Source of the DNA: Dipetalonema caudispina
Taxonomy: Eukaryota; Nematoda; Chromadorea; Rhabditida; Onchocercidae
NCBI GenBank assembly: GCA_013365325.1
Contig: JABVXV010000310.1
Coordinates: forward strand, 1-64,000
DNA: 64,000 bases
Direction of reading: 5' to 3'
Shown one piece after another: positions 59,101 to 64,000 of the stretch. Below the pieces are notes generated by a model. That model was not told the origin of the DNA. It worked only from the letters and a program-made list of their open reading frames with translations, and made no database searches. The translations under genes and the position numbers were made by a program. Each line of letters begins with the position of its first letter. Positions within the stretch are counted from its first letter, which is position 1.

Positions 59101-62100
59101 AATATTTATCTATGGCCTAGGAAATATAGAGGCATACGTATTGGAACATAAAATAGAGGCATACGTATTGGAACATAAAATGTATAAAATTAACTCTTCA
59201 AATTTTATCACTGTTCATCAGATAATCCATACTGCCGACTATATTTCAGTTACATATGATAGGAGAAAATATTCGAGGAGCAATTATTGAACAAGGATTG
59301 ACTAAATTTATGCGAAAAGGTAGTGAATTTTTTCGTATGATCTAATTCTGTCGTGATATAAAAAGGATAAATAGATGTTCTTGAGAAAGTGTAAAATACA
59401 TTATTATATCAAGAATTGAGCAATTTTCGGCTTAGAAAGAAAGTTTGATGTAACTAAACGTAGGAGAGGTTACACACTGAATCAGTTTGATTTCCAAGAA
59501 TTTCAGTTAACCAATATGAAATTTCAGGAAGCGGTCAAATAATTGGTATCTCAGCAACTCTTTCGAATGTTGAACAGCTTTCAAAATTTCTCAAAGCAGC
59601 AGTATTTTCGACGAAATTTCGCCCTGTGAGTATATAGTACTTGTGTTAACTAAAGAAACAAGTCATATATCAAAAAATTGTTTCGATATATAGCTTATCA
59701 GTTTAAGCGGCAAAGGGAAGACGGAAGGGTTCATTTGAAATATTCACAAAGGATGTTCGGTTGTCCGATACGTATGATTCGATAATTTCACTCCCGGAAC
59801 ATTTGTAATTACTAAATTCTTTTCAGGTTAAATTGATAGAGAAGGTGAAGATTGACAACTCGCTGTATATCCTACAACCGGAAGGAAAATTAGAATTCGA
59901 GATGAATTTAGGTGAAAATGTGTGTGTTGCTGTAATCAGAAATATGTTATCGCGTTCAGCTGTACTTGCTTGACTGCACTGATTGACTCACTTTCGTCAA
60001 ACTGCTAATTTCAGTTACGTCGATCCGTTTACCCGATTTTTCAGAAATTAAAAAATCGTGATCCAGATGGACTAGTACCTTTGTTACAAGATATAGTACC
60101 GAAGAGATCAGTTCTAATTTTCTGCCCTACCAAACAAAATTGTGAAAATGTTTGTAAAATGGTTTCACATCTGATGCCAAGGTTTTTTCTTTTTCCTTAG
60201 CTTATCTAAAATTTACATTACAATTTTCTTGAGATCAGTACGTATACTAATGGGTTCAGTATTCATGGACCTGAGATAAGGTCATAAATTACTAGTCTTT
60301 TTAGAACGACATGTTATTTCGAATCCAAGATGTTTTCACAAATTAACTCGTGAATTTAGGAGTGTTCGAGGAAGTAAAAAAACCGAAAGACTGGCTGCAG
60401 TAAAAGCTCTGAAAAATGAGGAAGATGGGAGGCTTTCTTCTTTGCTAGAATTAAGTATCATGTGTGGTGTTGCATATCATCATAGTGGTTTAACAGCGGA
60501 TGAAAGGAAGATTATTGAAGGCGCTTTTCAGGTGGTTGTGTAAAGTTGAAAATTTTTTGTTCAAACTTTATAATGGAAAAGTGAAATTTTGGAAAGTGAA
60601 ATTTTCACTTCAGTTCCAATTTCTCATTTGTATTCTTGTTTTATTTTGGATTTGATTTAAATTAAGCTTTAGAATTTTAGATGATTTAATCTTAACATAA
60701 AACTGTGCTTTCAAATAAATTTCAATTTTAATACTTGAAGGATGGAATTATCAATGTAATCTGCTGTACCTCTACCTTGGCAGCAGGAGTTAATCTTCCG
60801 GTCCGACGAGTAATAATCGAGGCTCCATTGGTCGGCAAGGAGCCACTTCGTAAGGTGCAATATTTGCAAATGATCGGTCGTGCTGGTCGAGCAGGTTATG
60901 ATGATATAGGAGAAGCAGTGACAATTGTACATTCTAGTTATGAGGAAAGCAAGGTAACACTTACCGTTGATAGTATATTTGAAATGGATTTTTCAATACA
61001 AACTTGAATGATATTATGAGGTTCGTGGTACGAGCTGTAAACTATTATTTTTTTAAGCAACAAATGATGAAATAATTATTTTAAAAGCAGAAGATGATAA
61101 ATCATTGTATTACACTTAAGTAGGCAGCGATCTTCGAGTCTTAATTGGGACTTTCCTTCTGAAATTGGTGTATAGGGAAGTGAAACCGAAAGGCATTTTA
61201 CAATATTTATTTAACTTTTTTTTTTCAGCAATTTTTAGCTTTAATTTTGATGTTTTATTTTAGTTTTTAGACATGATCAATGGACCTTTACCGGTATGTA
61301 ATAGCTCATTAAATGAACCAGCAATGTTTTCGTCGTTTCTGCTCGATTTGATCTCATTGAAGATTAGTAATTCTATGGTTTTTTTTTCTTTCTTGATATT
61401 TGTGGTTAATAAGTTTCAGAGCTTTTCTTCTAGTTATATCGTTTTTAAGAAATGTGTTGCATAAAATTTCTTTTTAGATGGCGCAACGGTTGGAAGAGCT
61501 TGAAGTAGTGGTGCAACAAACGCTATTTGGAATACAAAATAGTGGTAGTGGGGAACTGTTAAGAGAAATGTTGGAATATCTAACAAAGCACGATTTAGTG
61601 AGTGTTGATAGGGTAAGATTGTTTCGTTCTGAGGCAATATGAATTGAGTAACTAATAATAAAACACTTTCCGAGATTATGTAGTATGCATACGAATGTAT
61701 ATTATATTGCTTTTAGGATGGGAACTATTCAGCTTCAGTTTTTGGCATGGCAGTCTTTTCGGCTTCCTTATCACCACTGATAGCACAGCAGATGTACATC
61801 TTATTATCAAACAATTTGAGCGAAGTAAGCTCTTTCCATTTTCTACGTGATTTGATCTCAGAAGGTTTTAGTTGAAATTGGGTCATTGATATGATTACAC
61901 GTTTTGGAGGGTTTTCTGAATCAGAAGTTTTTGGAATCTGATTGGTCAGAATCTTTATGACTTAAAACTCAATGGTCTAGTTAGATATTGTAGGTAATAT
62001 AAATGCTAAGCTCAATCTATAACAGTTAACATGTCTAACAGTTGTTTCGATGTAGACATTTGATACCACTAACCTATCGTAGTATCATTTGGATAACTTT

Positions 62101-64000
62101 CATTCAGCTTTTCCATCGTAAATTACGTTATTTTGATAATTAGTGTTTCATTATTCAGACTAATATTTGATTAATCTTTATTTCCTAAACATCTAAATCA
62201 TTTTGGATACAATACATCTTGGATTATATCAGATTCATGTAGGGTTTCCTGAGTGATCGGCCTACTACGGTGGCTGTAAAGCACTTCATCCATAATTTAC
62301 GTTGTACTAAAATATCAGTTGTTGACTTTTATCAAAATGACTCTTTTTTCCCGTAGAGCACATGATATTTTTCAGGGTGTTGTACTATCTTCACACTTTC
62401 ATCTATTATTCATGGTGATACCTTTCGATATAAGTGTTGATATTGATTGGAATATATTCTATGATGAGGTTGTATCACAAGATATGCAGTAATTTTTATT
62501 ATATAAATTATGAGTATCCACTTAATTTTCTGATTCTAGATTCCTCAGAATGGCACTGAAGACTCTAGTGACATTTTAAATCGGTTGATTTCAATTTTTT
62601 ACAACTCTGTCTCGAGCTCACATCATTCCTGCTGTTTTATACTTCTCCGACTTTCCTGTTATCATTATTTTTAAATACATATTGTTCTCAATACTTGCTG
62701 CCCAGTGTTCATATCCCAGTTTCTTACATATTCGTTCATTGCAGTACAAAGCATTGCCAAGAGCTGAGCAAACTTTGCTTGCACGATTGGGAGTGAGCGA
62801 TAAGCAGCTCGTTCGATGTTTCATTGATCGACCAAAATTGGTAAGTTTTGACCGTTATCAAAATTTCGAAAGTTGCTCAAGTATTTAATCCTCATTTGCA
62901 TTGATTGCTACCGGTATTGTTTGGGACTTAGTTCGAACTACCCTACATCCTATTACAAGATCCTAGTTCGTCTAGAAATGATAATTTCTTTTGCCTGACA
63001 TTTAGTACTTAATATGCGGTTGACATATCTTTACCTAATGTCCAACTAATCAGCACGTCAGGTAGCGGTTCTATGATCCTGTGATATCATGTTCTTGATC
63101 GTTGTATACCTGCAAAGTGCTGAAATCAATAATACCAGTTGAATCCATAAATACATTTTTATCATCCTATGTATTTCGTTCTTTTTTTTCGAGTGCGACA
63201 GAAATTGCAGAGCGAAGGCGAATCACCGTTGCGTCTTTATATTTCATTCATGTTACATCGACTGTGGAAGCAGGAAACGTTTTTTGATGTTGCGGAACGT
63301 TTCCATGTATCACGTGGTTGGCTTCAAAATGTTTTACAGGCAACTTGTTCGCAGGCATCTTCGATAGGACGTTTTGCAGAGGTAAAAACTAGTGTCTTTT
63401 TTTTATGAAAATATTGAATAGATTGATTAACATTTTTAAACGTTTAAATGTCTGTTAAATATGATCACCATATTTGATAATATTTACAGAAAATGCCGTC
63501 TTTTTGGCCATTGAAAAATTTATTACCTGATTTGGTACAGCATTTACGAGATTGTTCACAGCAGGAACTAATTCCGTTACTTGCACTTGATGGTGTTAAA
63601 AGAGGGCGAGCACGACAACTTTATAATGCAGGTATTAAAAAAAAAAGTTTACTCGAATTGAAAGTTTCAGCTTGGTTAGAACTCTATTTTTAATTGAAGT
63701 CATTCTCAACGCAAGTATAAACAAACGACGAACCATATATACCTGATATGACCTCATTAATTTATCATATTTAAGGTTTCAAAACGATTGGTTTAATTGC
63801 TTCAGCAGATCCATCGGCGTTACTATCTACCATAGATCATTTGAATAAACGGCAAGCTAACGCAATAATTAGAAGTGCAAAGGTACTTTCATTATGGATT
63901 TTTATTAATTATTATCATAACTAAAATTTCAACATTATTGGAAATCAAAGAACTGAAGCAGGAGTGTTGGAAGTTTTTCCATTCTTTTGTTTAGAATAGA
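56166..64000 (+). CDS. helq-1: HELQ-type (Hel308 family) 3'-5' DNA helicase, 3' end at window edge
   Basis: HELQ is a nuclear superfamily 2 helicase acting at stalled forks and in crosslink and double-strand break repair. Exons: 56166-56305, 56692-56798, 56945-57033, 57221-57341, 57629-57726, 57940-58024, (58074-58144 tentative), 58221-58287, 58813-58946, 59250-59319, 59528-59625, 59827-59919, 60015-60181, 60360-60531, 60741-60953, 61264-61377, 61478-61612, 61717-61824, 62376-62468, 62745-62840, 63202-63381, 63490-63631, 63776-63882; a last exon 63962-63994 is possible. About 900 residues. Motifs: DWQKQCL, Walker A ATGAGKT (about 173-179), [20 protein letters not shown] across exons, [52 protein letters not shown]. 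The Hel308-like winged-helix and ratchet region follows, then a helix-hairpin-helix end ([13 protein letters not shown]). No polymerase domain follows in the window. TTTCAG at 56137 may be an SL acceptor or mean a further 5' exon. Confidence 0.93.
58025..58220 (+). other. HELQ: unresolved splice region
   Basis: The exon ending QEKI closes at ATAA|GTTCTT (phase 1), but the next clear exon (VYSLSIF...VEEYAASK) opens in phase 0. A 71-nt piece at 58074-58144, behind CATTTAG and before TTT|GTAAAC, reconciles the phases exactly. It adds about 24 residues ([12 protein letters not shown]...) not expected in the family. The alternative is a GC donor at 58033 (TAC|GCAGAT) giving QEKISSY-VYSLSIF, which aligns better but has a weak donor. 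Confidence 0.5.
58288..58812 (+). other. HELQ intron before the IYVATIEK exon
   Basis: The donor is AAAG|GTTGGA and the acceptor CATATTTCAG; the phase is 1. It is moderate in GC, with no supported exon or gene inside. Confidence 0.8.
59126..59179. repeat. 27-bp tandem duplication in a HELQ intron
   Basis: ATAGAGGCATACGTATTGG... repeats exactly at 59126-59152 and 59153-59179. It lies in the intron that separates the DE and LH of the DELH motif. The unit is a multiple of three, so a small frame stays open through it by chance. Confidence 0.95.
61825..62375 (+). other. HELQ intron between C-terminal exons
   Basis: The donor is GAA|GTAAGC and the acceptor TTTTTCAG; the phase is 0. Nothing else is recognised inside. 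Confidence 0.8.

Noticed and set aside
56166..64000. DNA polymerase theta instead of HELQ
   Set aside because: The motif wording ([27 protein letters not shown]) and the C-terminal helix-hairpin-helix close to the end fit HELQ; no polymerase domain is seen.

Overview
The window is a piece of a eukaryotic nuclear genome, almost certainly a nematode. The evidence is very AT-rich non-coding DNA, many introns with GT..AG ends and nematode-style TTTTCAG/TTTTAG acceptors, a TTTTCAG acceptor touching a start codon as expected for spliced-leader trans-splicing, and metazoan-type proteins. The long introns point away from compact genomes such as Strongyloides. A clade III (spirurid/filarial-like) nematode is a reasonable but unproven guess.

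Layout. Positions 1-4770 hold no gene I can support. Positions 4771-51946 (+) hold one giant gene for a centaurin-gamma/AGAP-type Arf GTPase-activating protein (GTPase-like, split PH, ArfGAP and ankyrin domains; relatives are human AGAP1-3, fly CenG1A and worm cnt-2). I reconstruct 18 exons whose phases all agree, giving 1068 codons before the stop. Its first intron is 22.3 kb, the second 5.7 kb and the sixth 8.9 kb. Stop to stop, 1.07 kb away, lies a TMEM147 gene on the minus strand (53018-55083; 5 exons, 229 aa). Head to head with it, 1.08 kb away, a HELQ-type DNA repair helicase runs on the plus strand from 56166 to the window edge (at least 23 exons; the extreme 3' end may lie outside).

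The three genes are functionally unrelated: membrane traffic, ER membrane-protein biogenesis and DNA repair. The most interesting material is inside the AGAP introns. Three islands (11100, 26100, 41233) look like alternative first exons whose donors match the phase of the next constitutive exon. There is also a minus-strand fragment of an exonuclease-endonuclease-phosphatase family gene (6260-6409), a decayed copy of the ArfGAP catalytic exon (50112-50163), a GC-AG intron (49487), and a perfect 37-bp palindrome (51351-51387). Two long (AAT)n and (ATT)n tracts are mutually complementary within one pre-mRNA. There are many short diverged tandem repeats and a very high density of A or T homopolymers. 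I saw no rRNA, tRNA, CRISPR array or intact transposon. All exon models are from reading by eye; no search or transcript data were available.
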